Shown here: in pieces, positions 33,257 to 41,367 of the stretch
Layout of the letters: every line of letters starts with the position of its first letter
Numbering within the stretch: position 1 is the stretch's first letter
Origin: a virus
Virus record (IMG/VR): IMGVR_UViG_3300005663_000052
Coordinates: 1 to 56,451 of that record
DNA length: 56,451 nucleotides
Reading direction: 5' to 3' (one strand)
Notes under the pieces: generated by a model
Databases searched by the model: none
Seen by the model: only the letters and a program-made list of their open reading frames with translations
Told to the model about the DNA's origin: nothing
Program-made: the position numbers and the translations under genes

Positions 33257-34482
33257 GATATCCCTTTCTTTGAAACAGTGAATCGTCGGCACCGAATGTG
33301 GCTCGACGTTCCTTCGGTATAGTAAATCACCAGCACACTCCCATCCCTGCAAGTCACGAAACAAGGATACGCACCGCCGCAAGAATCAATCTGGATCGGC
33401 CCCTTCCACGTCTTGCACTCGTCGAGAGAATAGTGGAGGGCCGTGGCGGGGACGCGGTGGGCGAGAAGGATGGCAGTTGGATGCTTCGGGACTATGGCCA
33501 CTTGCCCAGGTTCGGTGGATTTCTCCCCTCTGCCTTTTTCCACATCCAACTGCACCCGATGCAACACCGGACAGTGCAAAGGAAATCCAATATCCTCAGC
33601 CACCGTCCAATTCTTTCCGTCGTTGCTGGTGCTGTAGTGGCCGTTGCAGTTGTGGCCACGCATGACGGCGTAAAAACGAGCCGGTGCAGGACTGGGGTTC
33701 CCGGTTTGGCTTTTGCCAAGCGACGGTGCATCCGCTACGCTGCCAACGCCTGCGGACCCAGGGGGTTCACCACAACTCTCCCCCGTGGTTAATTCACGGC
33801 TCTGCACCAACTCGATAATATCCGTCTCAGCATCCAAATGCTTCCCACCATTCGGAATGTCGAACACCTGCCAGGTCTTGCCGTTGTCGGCCGAGCGAAT
33901 GACGTATGGCTGGTCGATGTGGTAGCTGCCGAGCATCAACAGGCCGTTGCCGAAATCGCGGACCGGGGAACTGGTGCCGGCGTCGTGCTGGAGTTTGCGG
34001 ACATGGCGGGAGTTGAACGTCTTTTGACTCAACGGGAGAATGAAAGTACCCGGGTTTGTTCGGGCCGCGGACGAACCGCCATCCCGTGTTTCAACTCCCG
34101 CCACAATCTCCGCAATATACACCCCATCCCCCGTCAACACCGGCACCGTCCCCAGCCGAAAATAGCTGAGCATCAACCGGCCGTCCCTCAGCAAGCTGAT
34201 GCTGGGGTCTCGGTCGTCTTCCTCTGTGTCCAGCAGCATGGCCGGCTCGCTCCACGTCCGCCCCTCATCACCGGAAATCGTGTAGGCGATCGCCCCGCCA
34301 CCTTTCCGCTGGTCCGTCCGTGTGACGTGGCCAGTCCCGTTGTAAAATACCACGATGATTCGGCCGTCGGCCATTCGACAGGCGCCGGGGAATGCACAGT
34401 ACGTGCCGGCGGGGCCGTGGTTGGCGACGGTCGTGTAGTTTTGGCTGCCGAGTAGGCAGGTGAGTAGGGCGAGTAGTTTCAT
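33232..34482 (-). CDS. Exported Asp-box (sialidase-like) protein
   Basis: 416 residues with a short signal-like start MKLLALLTCLLGSQN. Four Asp boxes (SxDxGxTW pattern) are visible: SGDEGRTW, SADNGKTW, SNDGKNW and SLDECKTW, giving a six-bladed propeller as in sialidases and other BNR proteins. RDPSISLLRDGRLMLSYF and VMRGHNCNGHYSTS supply candidate active-site residues, but the classic RIP motif near the N-terminus is not clear (FPGACRM instead). A Gly/Ser/Pro-rich insert lies near residue 240. Beside a symporter gene; may bind or cut host or competitor glycans. True sialidase activity is unproven. Confidence 0.65.
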   Translation of the reverse strand: MKLLALLTCLLGSQNYTTVANHGPAGTYCAFPGACRMADGRIIVVFYNGTGHVTRTDQRKGGGAIAYTISGDEGRTWSEPAMLLDTEEDDRDPSISLLRDGRLMLSYFRLGTVPVLTGDGVYIAEIVAGVETRDGGSSAARTNPGTFILPLSQKTFNSRHVRKLQHDAGTSSPVRDFGNGLLMLGSYHIDQPYVIRSADNGKTWQVFDIPNGGKHLDAETDIIELVQSRELTTGESCGEPPGSAGVGSVADAPSLGKSQTGNPSPAPARFYAVMRGHNCNGHYSTSNDGKNWTVAEDIGFPLHCPVLHRVQLDVEKGRGEKSTEPGQVAIVPKHPTAILLAHRVPATALHYSLDECKTWKGPIQIDSCGGAYPCFVTCRDGSVLVIYYTEGTSSHIRCRRFTVSKKGISWQELKKN

Positions 34483-34706
34483 TGTTCCCTCGTTTCTAGC
34501 ATTGCGTCGGCCAAAATGTAGGCTGCCTTGGAAATGTGTTCCGTCTCCCAGTCGTGTGCGAAAAGTTGATGTCTACCAATGCAACTAGATAATCCCGTCA
34601 ATGCCTGCCCCGCAAACCAATCGCGAAGGGACATTCCCGAATGGCTACAGTCAGCGGCGTTAGCCGCCGTTCTTGGAAAAGCATGCCCACCATCTTTTTG
34701 ATTCAT
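34479..34706 (-). CDS. Phage protein with GMSLRDWFAGQAL motif
   Basis: 75 residues with GGAGGGG before the ATG. Contains GMSLRDWFAGQAL and AAYILADAMLE, the two segments of a small widespread phage family of unknown function. Overlaps its neighbours by a few bases. Confidence 0.65.
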   Translation of the reverse strand: MNQKDGGHAFPRTAANAADCSHSGMSLRDWFAGQALTGLSSCIGRHQLFAHDWETEHISKAAYILADAMLETREQ

Positions 34707-35110
34707 TGCACTTCCCCTCCATTTCGAGTGGCCTCAACAGCAAAATACTTCGTCTGGATTTCCTCGAAAAACGGTAGCCCGTAGCCGTGGTAATTGTCGT
34801 GATGCTGCAAGGGATCGTCAAGAATCCACAGCCACATCTTGACGACTTCATACATCAGGCTGGCCGAGATTCCCCGTTGCCCTTCCGCTTTCTCGATTCC
34901 GAAATTCAAGTCAGATTCAAGTTGAGCCAAGAGTTCTTCTCTTGCCCAGGGTTTCAGAGTACATGTTTCTTCTCCTGGTAATGCAAAACCAAACGGCTCC
35001 CATTGGTCACTCTCGAAAAACAAAACCAAGCGAGCATAATCTCGGCCATCAAGGCATTGCGACTCTCTGCCGTTTCGCACTGCTTCCAAAACTGCCTCTT
35101 TGGTTTTCAT
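34703..35110 (-). CDS. Protein of unknown function between direct repeats
   Basis: 135 residues with GGAGGGG before the ATG. Mixed helix and strand with QRGISASLMYEVVKMWLWI. The final ATRNGGE residues repeat the end of the preceding protein because both ends lie in the same 22-base direct repeat. Not recognised. Confidence 0.45.
   Translation of the reverse strand: MKTKEAVLEAVRNGRESQCLDGRDYARLVLFFESDQWEPFGFALPGEETCTLKPWAREELLAQLESDLNFGIEKAEGQRGISASLMYEVVKMWLWILDDPLQHHDNYHGYGLPFFEEIQTKYFAVEATRNGGEVQ
34712..34733. repeat. 22-bp direct repeat, copy 1
   Basis: Identical to 35116-35137. Each copy encodes the last residues of one gene and the ribosome site of the next, and together they flank a whole gene. 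Recombination between them would remove or add that gene without harming its neighbours. Confidence 0.8.
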
Positions 35111-36015
35111 GGAATTTCCCCTCCATTTCGAGTGGCCAGTTTCCTCAAAACCCCAATCCCCATCTTGTCCCCCAAAAACTCCACATGGCCGTCGGCATAC
35201 AAAAACTCCACGCCCCCATCATGCCGACTGCTGAAAAAGATATCGTTGAACAAACAGTTCTGATCCGCCCGAGCGTGATTGTACTTCCGCTCTTCCGGAT
35301 CAGTATTGAGTGGCCACGTCACATTCTTGCAACTGAACACGCAGACGTGGTTGTCAATCCCGTAGATGTCCGTTCGATAAGCCCCCGCCGTCCACACTCT
35401 CAACCAGTTGATTTGCTCGCCGACGGCCAGGGTGTTGCTCGCACCGTCATGGGTATCGGCGATTCGCACACCGGACAGTGGATACAAGATTCCGTCGGTG
35501 TGATACCCGCCACAGTGACTTGTTTCGAGTAAGCGAAATTCCGCAGCCCCAGCGACACCGCAATAATTTGCAGTCCGCCATCGGAAGACTGTTTGCATGT
35601 GCGGGTCGAACGGCTGCCGCCCATCGCTGGGACATTCGTATCCTGGGATCCTGGTGGAGGACAACCGATTGTCCAGGCCATTGCAGATCGAATCATCGAA
35701 ATCAAACGCATCGTGTCGCCCCCTTTCATCGAGAAATGGAAGGATGAGAACTCGCCAGCCTTCTCGGGTGCCCGTGGGTGTGCCGTAGGGCCCGCCTGTT
35801 GATGTGAGAAAACCAACGGCAGCTCCGCATGGGAATGATTCGTGGGCTTCGTGGTAGCTGTGGAGAGCCAGGCCGATTTGTTTGAGGTTGTTGGAGCATT
35901 GGGCCATGCGGGCGGATTCCCGGGCTGATTGGACTGCGGGGAGTAGGAGAGCGAGCAGGACGCCGATGATGGCGACTACTACTAGGAGTTCGATTAGAGT
36001 GAATGCTTTCTTCAC
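35107..36015 (-). CDS. DUF1559 prepilin-like protein
   Basis: 302 residues from the GTG at 36015 (GTGA overlap). The N-terminus VKKAFTLIELLVVVAIIG has the type IV prepilin cleavage site and helix; it continues LPAVQSARESARMAQC, SNNLKQIGLALHSYHE, then the C-terminal DHVEF-like ending (YADGHVEFLGD). This is the DUF1559 family, hugely expanded in planctomycetes and nearly confined to them. It would be inserted in the inner membrane and processed by the host prepilin peptidase. Host-derived cargo next to a symporter and an Asp-box protein. Confidence 0.85.
   Translation of the reverse strand: MKKAFTLIELLVVVAIIGVLLALLLPAVQSARESARMAQCSNNLKQIGLALHSYHEAHESFPCGAAVGFLTSTGGPYGTPTGTREGWRVLILPFLDERGRHDAFDFDDSICNGLDNRLSSTRIPGYECPSDGRQPFDPHMQTVFRWRTANYCGVAGAAEFRLLETSHCGGYHTDGILYPLSGVRIADTHDGASNTLAVGEQINWLRVWTAGAYRTDIYGIDNHVCVFSCKNVTWPLNTDPEERKYNHARADQNCLFNDIFFSSRHDGGVEFLYADGHVEFLGDKMGIGVLRKLATRNGGEIP
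35116..35137. repeat. 22-bp direct repeat, copy 2
   Basis: Identical to 34712-34733; see that entry. Confidence 0.8.
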
Positions 36016-36317
36016 AACTCCAAGTCCTCCAGTAACTTTGTCATTTGCAAGCCGTGAATATACAGAGCATCCCAGCGGCCTTCTGTGCCCATGCATGCCC
36101 ACCAGCCATTCAATTTCATTTTGTAAAATCTGGCTTTCAGGTCGGCTGGCGAACTTCTGTCAAGACAAAATGATTCGTAGCCCGTGACACCGCCCTTAGC
36201 GAGCCACACGGCTCTGTCTGCTTCTGAGTCAGTCCGTACTTCTACTTGAATGTCTACAACTCGCGGCTCGCCTGTTCGACAATCAAACCGCACGCCTTGG
36301 ATGGTTGTTGTTTCCAT
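36012..36317 (-). CDS. Small protein of unknown function
   Basis: 101 residues from the ATG at 36317, five bases after GGAGG. Starts METTTIQGVRFDCRTG; probably alpha/beta with IQVEVRTDSEADRAV and a C-terminal helix. Sits between symporter and DUF1559 genes, overlapping both by a few bases. Not recognised. Confidence 0.5.
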   Translation of the reverse strand: METTTIQGVRFDCRTGEPRVVDIQVEVRTDSEADRAVWLAKGGVTGYESFCLDRSSPADLKARFYKMKLNGWWACMGTEGRWDALYIHGLQMTKLLEDLEL

Positions 36318-37666
36318 CATTTCCTCCCCGCCCACGCGGCCGTAAGTTGCACCGCCAACCCCAACGGACTGGCCAGTAGAAACGTAATCCCCGAAAAGTA
36401 AGTCACGTAAACCACCACGGCCAGGCAGAGAAAGCAACCCAGCCATACCATACGCACGCGGGCACGCGGGATAAAGAGAGCTGTCAACATCAACCCGCCG
36501 AGCGGCGTGGCCAGCAGATTGACAACCTTGTAGCACAGCTCGAAAAGGTTGCCTTCGATAACCCCGATGATTTGAGAGAGAATGAAAATGATGATGCCAA
36601 GGCCGACGGTGGCAAGGATGGTAATTCCCTGAGAACTACGCCTAGCAATCATGGGTTGAAACCAATCACTCGCCACCGTCGACACACACGAATTGATACC
36701 GCTAGAAAGACTACTCATGGCCGCCGAAAGCAAAGCTGCCACAATCAACCCACTGACGCCCACGGGGAGCCCCGCCCCAACGATTCGGGGGAACAAATCG
36801 TCCGCAACCGAGACGGGGCTCGACCCATGGGCCATCAGACAGCACACACCAACGCACGCGAGCAAGCCTGTCAACAGACAGTCCAACGCAAATCCCCCGA
36901 AGAGAACCTGCCGGGCCTGGCGTGAATCGGCCACTGCCAAAAACCGCTGGGCATTCATTTGGTCGTCCGTTTTCACGCAAATGCCGAGCGAAAGCGATCC
37001 CACGATTGCCGTGACTACTGAAGCCCGTGCCCACGGATCGCAGAATTTGAGCACAGGCCAATCTACGTGAAAGGGCGCATTTTGCCCATTCCACACCACC
37101 TCCTTTCCAGCGATCAAAATGACAGCGACAGCCCCGCCAAACATGACCGCCGCCTGAATGCAATCAGTCAAGCCAACCATTATCACAGCGAGTGTCCAGG
37201 TTGTTGCTCGATTACTGCGACCAAAGACAATCGGGGACAGAATCACACTTGATGCAATGTGGACTATCATGGCCATCCAAGCAACCCTCATGGCCAGAAA
37301 CAACGCCGATGCAAACCGCCCCAAAAAAACTCCAAATTTTTTCTCGATGATTTTGTAGGCCGAAACCGTTTGCGAAAACCGTAGGCGGGGAATGACTTTC
37401 CAGCCGACGAACCAAAGGGCAAAAGGGGCTGCCAACAGGCCAACGTAAACGCCCGGGCCGTTGGCTGCCACTTCCCCTGGGATGGCCGTGTAGCTGATTA
37501 CCGAGAACCACGAGACAAACAACGATGCCGCCACCGGCAACGGACCCATCCGTCGGCCGCCGAGAAAGAAATCATCGGCAGTGCGGTTCCGTTGCTGGTA
37601 CCATCTGCCAATCATCAGGACTGCCAGGCAGTAGCTCGCGATAATCAGATAATCCAACCAACTCAT
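36317..37666 (-). CDS. Sodium:solute symporter (SSS family)
   Basis: 449 residues, about 12 membrane helices. Family marks: ADDFFLGGRRMGPL near residue 30, SWFSVISYTAIPGEV with the sodium-site serines, and VAALLSAAMSSLSSGINS near residue 320. The SSS family imports sugars, sialic acids, amino acids and vitamins with sodium; the substrate cannot be read from sequence alone. In planctomycetes such symporters often sit beside Asp-box proteins, as here. A full-length transporter is very unusual phage cargo and implies metabolic help to a lysogen or infected cell. Confidence 0.85.
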   Translation of the reverse strand: MSWLDYLIIASYCLAVLMIGRWYQQRNRTADDFFLGGRRMGPLPVAASLFVSWFSVISYTAIPGEVAANGPGVYVGLLAAPFALWFVGWKVIPRLRFSQTVSAYKIIEKKFGVFLGRFASALFLAMRVAWMAMIVHIASSVILSPIVFGRSNRATTWTLAVIMVGLTDCIQAAVMFGGAVAVILIAGKEVVWNGQNAPFHVDWPVLKFCDPWARASVVTAIVGSLSLGICVKTDDQMNAQRFLAVADSRQARQVLFGGFALDCLLTGLLACVGVCCLMAHGSSPVSVADDLFPRIVGAGLPVGVSGLIVAALLSAAMSSLSSGINSCVSTVASDWFQPMIARRSSQGITILATVGLGIIIFILSQIIGVIEGNLFELCYKVVNLLATPLGGLMLTALFIPRARVRMVWLGCFLCLAVVVYVTYFSGITFLLASPLGLAVQLTAAWAGRK

Positions 37667-37869
37667 TCCGGATCTTCCTCTTGGCGAAACGGCACAGGTA
37701 CTTCCTCGTTTCCAACCAGTACATCAATGACCATTTTGATTCCGGCTGGTGTGTGTTCGACCGCCTCCAGCGTTTGCCGAAGTCGTTGTTCCACTGTCTT
37801 TCCGTCAATGACGCCGAAAATCTCGTGTTCGCCGGCAACAATCAGACAGACAATTCGCTTGGCTTTCAT
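37663..37869 (-). CDS. Small protein of unknown function
   Basis: 68 residues, ATGA overlap with the symporter. A strand (KRIVCLIVAGEHEIFG) followed by a helix (EQRLRQTLEAVEHTPAG). Not recognised. Confidence 0.45.
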   Translation of the reverse strand: MKAKRIVCLIVAGEHEIFGVIDGKTVEQRLRQTLEAVEHTPAGIKMVIDVLVGNEEVPVPFRQEEDPE

Positions 37870-38486
37870 TTCTGACTCGCAATGAATTCCATCAGAGCCT
37901 CGGAAATCCTCTTCTCCCGGGCTTCCGTGATCCGTTCCAGTCCAGAGAGATTCCCGTTGTTCTCGTGGTAGGCGGCCAAGTCTCCGACTGTCTCGAATCC
38001 ATTGTGCTTTGTCAGTGCAGTTTCAATCACCGACGACAATTTCAACACGGAAATAGGTGCCTTTGCCCAGCCAGCATTCTTCGGACTGATTTTCACCGTC
38101 GGGGCAGGTGCCATCAAGTCGGGTGATTCGGCAACCAGTCGGCCGAGTTCCGTGTAGGCAGCATCAATCTTCCCGCGAATCTCGTTGGCTTGATCCAGCA
38201 GGTTTTTTTCCTTGACCTGCAAATTCCGCACCTTCGCACGTGCTCTTTCTGCGGACGCCAGAAACTTCGGTAGCTGGGCTGCCGGTTGCTCGGGTTGCTG
38301 GGTGGGTGGTGCTGGCTCTGATTCTGGTTCTGTCTCGGGTTCGGGTTCTGGCTCGGGTTCGGGCGCCGCGGCCTCTGGTGCCGTTTCCGGCTCCGCTCCA
38401 TCCGCAACCTCATTCCAAGTTTCCAACTCGCCAGACTTCTCGGGCTTTTCCGTCTTCACTTCACTTGCGTCCAGTTCGATTCCCAT
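37866..38486 (-). CDS. Protein with Pro/Glu repeat linker and helical C-terminus
   Basis: 206 residues from the ATG at 38486 (TGATG overlap). Residues 35-75 are alternating Pro and Glu (PEPEPEPEP type), an extended linker. Then a coiled coil (SAERARAKVRNLQVKEKN) and a C-terminal domain with GFETVGDLAAYH and ISEALMEFIASQK, helix-hairpin-helix-like. Next to the ERCC4 nuclease gene, so a DNA recombination partner is plausible. Confidence 0.5.
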   Translation of the reverse strand: MGIELDASEVKTEKPEKSGELETWNEVADGAEPETAPEAAAPEPEPEPEPETEPESEPAPPTQQPEQPAAQLPKFLASAERARAKVRNLQVKEKNLLDQANEIRGKIDAAYTELGRLVAESPDLMAPAPTVKISPKNAGWAKAPISVLKLSSVIETALTKHNGFETVGDLAAYHENNGNLSGLERITEAREKRISEALMEFIASQK

Positions 38487-38980
38487 CAGTCTCCCTTTCC
38501 TTCTTGGGCTTGCTGCCAGAATTTCTCCAGCAGTCGGAATGTAGTGATTTCTGCGAGCCGCCTGTCGTGCATGGCCCACCAGCAAACCTTGTGGCGGACG
38601 GACCAACTGAGTGCTGTCCGGTAGATCGACTTGGGCGGCATTTTCGTATGTTCTGGTGGTGATTTGAGAATGGTTTTCCAATCGGCCTCGACAACTACCG
38701 CCGCGTACTCGAATTCTGCGAGCCGTGCGAATTCTTTCTCGAATCGTTCTCTGCCCTGGCCGCAGGAATTGTAGAGGTCGGCCAGGCTCTTCCGTTCGAT
38801 GGCGATGCGATGTTCGAGACCTTCGATTGAATAGTCACCTGTTTTGAGTCCCTTCCATTTCCACTCGACGGCCAGCGGGCGGTACTGCTGAGCGGCGCCT
38901 GCCCTGAATCCCTTGAATTCGTACGGCCGTTGCTCGCGGGAGTCTACCAGTACAACGAATGGGCATTTGATTGATTCCAT
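38486..38980 (-). CDS. ERCC4-domain nuclease
   Basis: 164 residues. The XPF/ERCC4 fold is marked by VVLVDSREQRPYEF, LKTGDYSIEGLE and IAIERKSLADLY, giving the GDxxxERKxxxD metal site, then AAVVVEADW. Such small phage proteins act as junction resolvases or structure-specific nucleases. Belongs to the recombination module with the ATPase and exonuclease at 42-44 kb. One pentamer array lies directly upstream of its start. Confidence 0.85.
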   Translation of the reverse strand: MESIKCPFVVLVDSREQRPYEFKGFRAGAAQQYRPLAVEWKWKGLKTGDYSIEGLEHRIAIERKSLADLYNSCGQGRERFEKEFARLAEFEYAAVVVEADWKTILKSPPEHTKMPPKSIYRTALSWSVRHKVCWWAMHDRRLAEITTFRLLEKFWQQAQEGKGD

Positions 38981-38986
38981 TGTGTT

Positions 38987-39545
38987 TTGCCTGCCAGTCC
39001 GTGCCGTGCCTTGCCCCGTCTCGCCATGCCCTGTCTAGCCTCGCCTGCGACGCCATGCCCTTCCCAGCCAGACCTTGCCGATCCGGACCCAGCCACACCG
39101 CGCCTCACCGTACCTGCCGTGCCTCACCTCGCCTTGCCGGTCCTGGCCCAGCCGGTCCGGGCCTTTCCGTGCCTGCCATGCCTGGCCCAGCCTTGCCCAT
39201 CCGAACCAATCCTCGCCCATCCGTACCGCGCCAGACCATCCCTTGCCTGCCGTGCCTCGCCTGCCGTGCCGTGCCATGCCATGCCTAGCCGCACCAGGCC
39301 CAGCCTTGCCACACCGGCCGTGCCCCGCCTGCCCAGCCTCGCCTTGCCTTGCCGTACCCATCCCTGCCGGTCCGCGCCTTGTCATGCCTGCCGTGCCGTG
39401 CCTTGCCATGCCTGGCCAGACCTTGCCTGGCCGATCCAGGCCCAGCCTTGCCACACCGGCCGTGCCGTGCCTTGCCATGCCTAGCCTGACCATGCCCAGC
39501 CCCACCGAGCCCCGCCAGCCGCGCCAAGCCCATCCGGGCCACGTC
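38987..39545. repeat. Pentamer array B (punctuated NNNCC repeat)
   Basis: About 560 bases made almost only of five-base units ending in CC on the plus strand (gtgcc, ttgcc, cagcc, gatcc and the like), roughly 110 units. Now and then a four-base unit, nearly always tgcc or ggcc, interrupts the run and is usually followed by gtgcc; distances between these marks are 14, 54, 59, 69 or 74 bases, all 4 more than a multiple of 5. Sub-blocks are shared with array A. Open frames across it are low-complexity and without ribosome sites. It occupies the whole gap upstream of the ERCC4 nuclease gene. Confidence 0.9.
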
Positions 39546-39554
39546 AAACTGCCT

Positions 39555-40025
39555 TCACTCAATATCATCCACCCCCGCGAAGGTCCGCTTGACGGCCCGT
39601 TCCAAAATGCTCAAATCCAACTCACTCAACTGCCCGTATTTCATTTGGAAACTGGACAGCCAATTTTCAGCCTCCCGTTTCGATTGCAGCAGCAGTTTCA
39701 CCCGACGTTCCTTGTCGTCAAGCACCTCAGCCAAAATATGGTACCCCTGCTCCTCACCCGACGGCGTCAAGTTGATGTAGTGCCGTGTCACTTCCCCGCT
39801 GCCGTCTGGCTTCGTTATATGCACCTGCCGAATGACCCGCCGGCAAACCTCCCGCCAGTGTTCCAGAGCGGCTTCCTTGATGTTCCAGTTGAACCGCTTA
39901 TGCAGTTCCCAATCCTTGTTTTCTTTGGCTGCCTCAATCACATCGTCTACCAACAGCCGGCCATCAGGCGTCCGCTCCACCTGGTCCAACTCTTGCCTGA
40001 TTTGTTCAACGTCCTCGCGGGTCAT
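39555..40025 (-). CDS. Protein of unknown function between the two arrays
   Basis: 156 residues from the ATG at 40025 (MTREDVEQIRQELDQVE). Helical and charged with KRFNWNIKEAALEHWREVC and LQSKREAENWLSSFQMKY. May be a DNA-binding partner of the recombination genes. Not recognised. Flanked by an array on one side and a strong hairpin on the other. Confidence 0.5.
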   Translation of the reverse strand: MTREDVEQIRQELDQVERTPDGRLLVDDVIEAAKENKDWELHKRFNWNIKEAALEHWREVCRRVIRQVHITKPDGSGEVTRHYINLTPSGEEQGYHILAEVLDDKERRVKLLLQSKREAENWLSSFQMKYGQLSELDLSILERAVKRTFAGVDDIE

Positions 40026-40052
40026 TACATGCCTCCGATTGTTTTGAGTAAT

Positions 40053-40084
40053 GGCCGCGGCCAGCCATGAAACTGGCCGCGGCC
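40053..40084 (-). terminator. 12-bp inverted repeat, possible terminator
   Basis: GGCCGCGGCCAG at 40053-40064 pairs with CTGGCCGCGGCC at 40073-40084 with an 8-base loop. It sits in the short gap between two genes. There is no good T-run on the minus strand, so it may be a processing or pausing site instead. Confidence 0.5.
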
Positions 40085-40100
40085 CGAACCGCCTCATCCA

Positions 40101-40763
40101 TCAAGCGGCAATCTTGAAAAAGCCCCAGCCCAAACCAGTGGACTTCTTGCTGTCGTTCCGGCCTTCACCGATGCCAACCTGCAAGCCCACTCTCAACAGC
40201 AGATTGCCAACGTCTTCGGCCGTGAATTGGTCGGCGTCATACTCGACGCGAACCTTTGCCTGCCAACCAGGCGACCACATCGGCCTTGCCCGAATGTCCA
40301 CAACCCCCGTGGCGTTGCGTACCGGCAACTCACTGTACTTGGGCTTGCCCTTGGTGATTTTCACCAGTGGCGTACCGTCGCTGCCGTAGCCGTCCGCCTG
40401 GATGACCAGGGCCAACTTGCCGCGAGTCATAGCGAACCCACACAGCTTGCAGGCGGAGATCATCGCTGCCCGCAGTCCGGGAGCCGGCAATCCGTGCCAA
40501 CCGCCGTCCTCTGCCTTGTGCATGGCATTCTCGTAACACTCCTTGAAATTCTTCGGCTTCCGTTTGGCTCCCTTCGTAGCAGTCGAGCCCGCTTCCTGCT
40601 TGGCTCGCATCTCTGCCAGTGCCTTGTTCGGAAACCTGTTCTGCACGTAGGGCGAGGTGCCCTCGATCAGGAATTCCGCCACGCGGAGATTCGGTGCAGT
40701 GATTTGGAGTGCCTCTGTCTTGCTTTCGGCACTCTTTGCCTTAGGTGCAGCTTTCTTAGCCAT
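40101..40763 (-). CDS. Conserved phage protein, possible RAMP-like fold
   Basis: 220 residues from the ATG at 40763, with AAGGAG upstream; frames that begin further up only read the repeat array. Basic start (MAKKAAPKAKSAESK), then GWHGLPAPGLRAAMISACK, LCGFAMTRGKLALVI, DGTPLVKITKG, RNATGVVDIRARPMW, and a final VGIGEGRNDSKKSTGLGWG. I recognise this as a family spread over many phages with no agreed function; the Gly-rich end is reminiscent of RNA-binding RAMP proteins. In this context it may take part in recombination. Confidence 0.55.
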   Translation of the reverse strand: MAKKAAPKAKSAESKTEALQITAPNLRVAEFLIEGTSPYVQNRFPNKALAEMRAKQEAGSTATKGAKRKPKNFKECYENAMHKAEDGGWHGLPAPGLRAAMISACKLCGFAMTRGKLALVIQADGYGSDGTPLVKITKGKPKYSELPVRNATGVVDIRARPMWSPGWQAKVRVEYDADQFTAEDVGNLLLRVGLQVGIGEGRNDSKKSTGLGWGFFKIAA

Positions 40764-40855
40764 TGTCTGGCTCCTTGTTCTGCATTCCCCGAGATTGATA
40801 AATTGCTCGCCATGGTTCGGGGGTGCCCATGGGTTGCTTGTATTGGTTGGTGGCC

Positions 40856-41363
40856 ATGCCGTGCCTTGCCTAGCCTTGCCGTGCCAGTCCACTCCCGGCC
40901 GCTCCTTGCCTGCGATGCCCGGCCAGTCTTCGCCAAACCCAGCCCTGCCGGTCCTGGCCAAACCCCGCCGCACCAAACCTTTCCATGCCTGCCGTGTCAC
41001 GCCTGGCCGTACCTAACCTCGCCCGGCCACGCCGCACCTCGCCCTGCCTCGCCTGCCGTGCCGTGCCCTGCCTGGCCCAGCCCCGCCAAGCCCCGCCTGC
41101 CATGCCCTACCCCGCCCCGCCGTGCCAAGCCCCGCCAATCCGTGCCTGCCGTGCCGTGCCTTGCCAAGCCTTGCCGCGCCCAGCCCCGCCGCGCCTAGTC
41201 ATGCCTGCCGTGTCTTGCCTGGCCCCGCCGCGCCGCGCCATACCTCGCCTCACCGTACCTGCCGTGCCATACCTCGCCTGGCCGATCCAGGCCCAGCCTT
41301 GCCGCGCCTGCCGTGCCGTGCCTTGCCATGCCTAGCCCAGCCCCGCCGCGCCCCGCCTGCCAA
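40856..41363. repeat. Pentamer array A (punctuated NNNCC repeat)
   Basis: About 505 bases with the same make-up as array B: runs of five-base units ending CC, interrupted by four-base tgcc marks followed by gtgcc. Blocks such as gccgatccaggcccagcc (near 41279) and gtgccttgccatgcctagcc (near 41318) are also present in array B (near 39430 and 39466). The array lies between the single-strand-binding-like gene and the conserved phage gene. No coding capacity is credible. Confidence 0.9.
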
Positions 41364-41367
41364 TATC

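Noticed and set aside
39075-40070. A 331-codon plus-strand frame across array B and the gene to its right
   Set aside because: It is read through a five-base repeat, which stays open in several frames by chance, has no ribosome site, and continues antisense to a better gene.
40764-41000. N-terminal extension of the conserved phage protein into array A
   Set aside because: The extension is repeat translation (Gly/Arg/Trp-rich); the ATG at 40763 has AAGGAG and a natural basic N-terminus.
40227-41198. A 323-codon plus-strand frame across the conserved phage gene and array A
   Set aside because: Same reason: the end is repeat and the rest is the antisense of a gene with a strong ribosome site and recognised family pattern.
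38987-41363. CRISPR array
   Set aside because: No repeat-spacer alternation of 25-40 bases exists and no cas gene is nearby; the unit is only five bases.
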